In this document: one piece after another, positions 63,766 through 64,000 of the stretch | How positions within the stretch are numbered: position 1 is the stretch's first letter | Layout: each line of letters starts with the position of its first letter | DNA from: Methanoplanus limicola DSM 2279 | GTDB lineage: Archaea > Halobacteriota > Methanomicrobia > Methanomicrobiales > Methanomicrobiaceae | Assembly (NCBI RefSeq): GCF_000243255.1 | Contig: NZ_CM001436.1 | Coordinates: 3,083,175-3,147,174 of the forward strand | Direction of reading: 5' to 3' | Length of the DNA: 64,000 nt | Notes under the pieces: generated by a model | Seen by the model: only the letters and a program-made list of their open reading frames with translations | Database searches by the model: none | Told to the model about the DNA's origin: nothing | Translations under genes and position numbers: made by a program

Positions 63766-64000
63766 ATGGTTATGCTAATGAACGACTCTCTGGAGAAGAC
63801 CTCCGAAATAACAAAATCCCTAAAATCCCTTGGACTTACAAAATACGAGGCCCTTGTGTATATAGCCCTGCTGCGGTATGAAGGGGCAACAGCAACCGAA
63901 ATACATGAAATATCAGGTGTACCGCGTGCTTCCGTATATCCAGCACTTGATAAACTGCTGAATAAAAATATCACAGTAGTATCAAATACAACCCCTAAAA
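63766..64000 (+). CDS. TrmB-family transcriptional regulator, cut by the window end
   Basis: N-terminal ~78 residues only, continuing past base 64000. The winged helix is characteristic: 'LKSLGLTKYEALVYIALLRY' then 'TATEIHEISGVPRASVYPAL' and 'DKLLNKNI'. TrmB proteins often sense sugars or metabolites. Possible starts are ATG 63766, 63772 and 63778; none has a strong ribosome binding site, so the transcript may be leaderless. The divergent position suggests it controls the envelope protein/pgiA operon. Confidence 0.85.
   Translation, partial: MVMLMNDSLEKTSEITKSLKSLGLTKYEALVYIALLRYEGATATEIHEISGVPRASVYPALDKLLNKNITVVSNTTPK

Noticed and set aside
1-64000. tRNA, rRNA, CRISPR arrays and complete insertion sequences
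   Set aside because: I looked for T-loop/acceptor patterns, regularly spaced repeats and transposases and found none I could support; the remnant at 19.2 kb is too short to assign.

Overview
The window reads as a chromosome segment of a euryarchaeal methanogen, most likely order Methanomicrobiales (Methanoplanus/Methanolacinia-like). Evidence: archaeal-type TrpS, PheS/PheT, fused EndA, RIO2, DUF460 and DUF2115 proteins, cupin-type phosphoglucose isomerase, PGF-CTERM, PEGA and PKD surface proteins, a TrmB regulator, GGAG/GGTGA ribosome binding sites and T-tract terminators. The genus is inference. No methanogenesis gene, rRNA, tRNA, complete IS element or CRISPR array was recognised.

Layout. 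1-11.3 kb: a cut-off PAS sensor, aldehyde dehydrogenase, endonuclease IV, then an information-processing run (endA, trpS, pheS, pheT), a small-RNA-like element, and an unknown NTPase-like protein joined to an MscS channel. 11.3-20.7 kb: lipoproteins, an AbrB antitoxin with a frameshifted MazF toxin, an ornithine-cyclodeaminase-family enzyme, hisF, ahcY, a MASE3 histidine kinase, a TMEM175-type channel and gene debris. 20.7-34.2 kb: a K+-dependent-type membrane pyrophosphatase, a Lys/Glu-rich protein, a PGF-CTERM protein, class II ribonucleotide reductase, DUF2115, two related PH-like/zinc-ribbon proteins (one with a Yip1-like membrane domain), phosphoglycerate mutase, a PKD protein and a PEGA protein. 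34.2-40.9 kb: msrB, a 12-bp minisatellite, dtxR-feoB for iron, and a cytoplasmic chemoreceptor with CheW. 41.1-45.8 kb: NAD synthesis (nadC, nadA, nadX), a second copy of the small-RNA-like element, a MntA-HepT module and a HicB/HicA module whose toxin is frameshifted. 45.8-54.4 kb: a minus-strand repair-flavoured run (cytosine deaminase, HhH protein, Ogg glycosylase, AddA-like helicase-nuclease, AddB-like nuclease). 54.5-64 kb: the thiL-DUF460-rio2 operon, the ncsA-K+ channel-nadE operon, pgiA with an envelope protein, and a divergent TrmB gene cut by the window end.

How genes work together. nadX, nadA, nadC and nadE supply de novo NAD synthesis except the adenylyltransferase step. dtxR-feoB is a self-contained iron uptake switch. 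AddB and AddA abut exactly and would form a double-strand-break resection enzyme. The three toxin-antitoxin modules share a pattern: antitoxins are intact, and two of the three toxins carry frameshifts. The most interesting unexplained signals are the two conserved hairpin-plus-T-tract elements at 9.2 and 43.9 kb, the 18-residue repeats in PheS, and the PH-like/zinc-ribbon paralogues.
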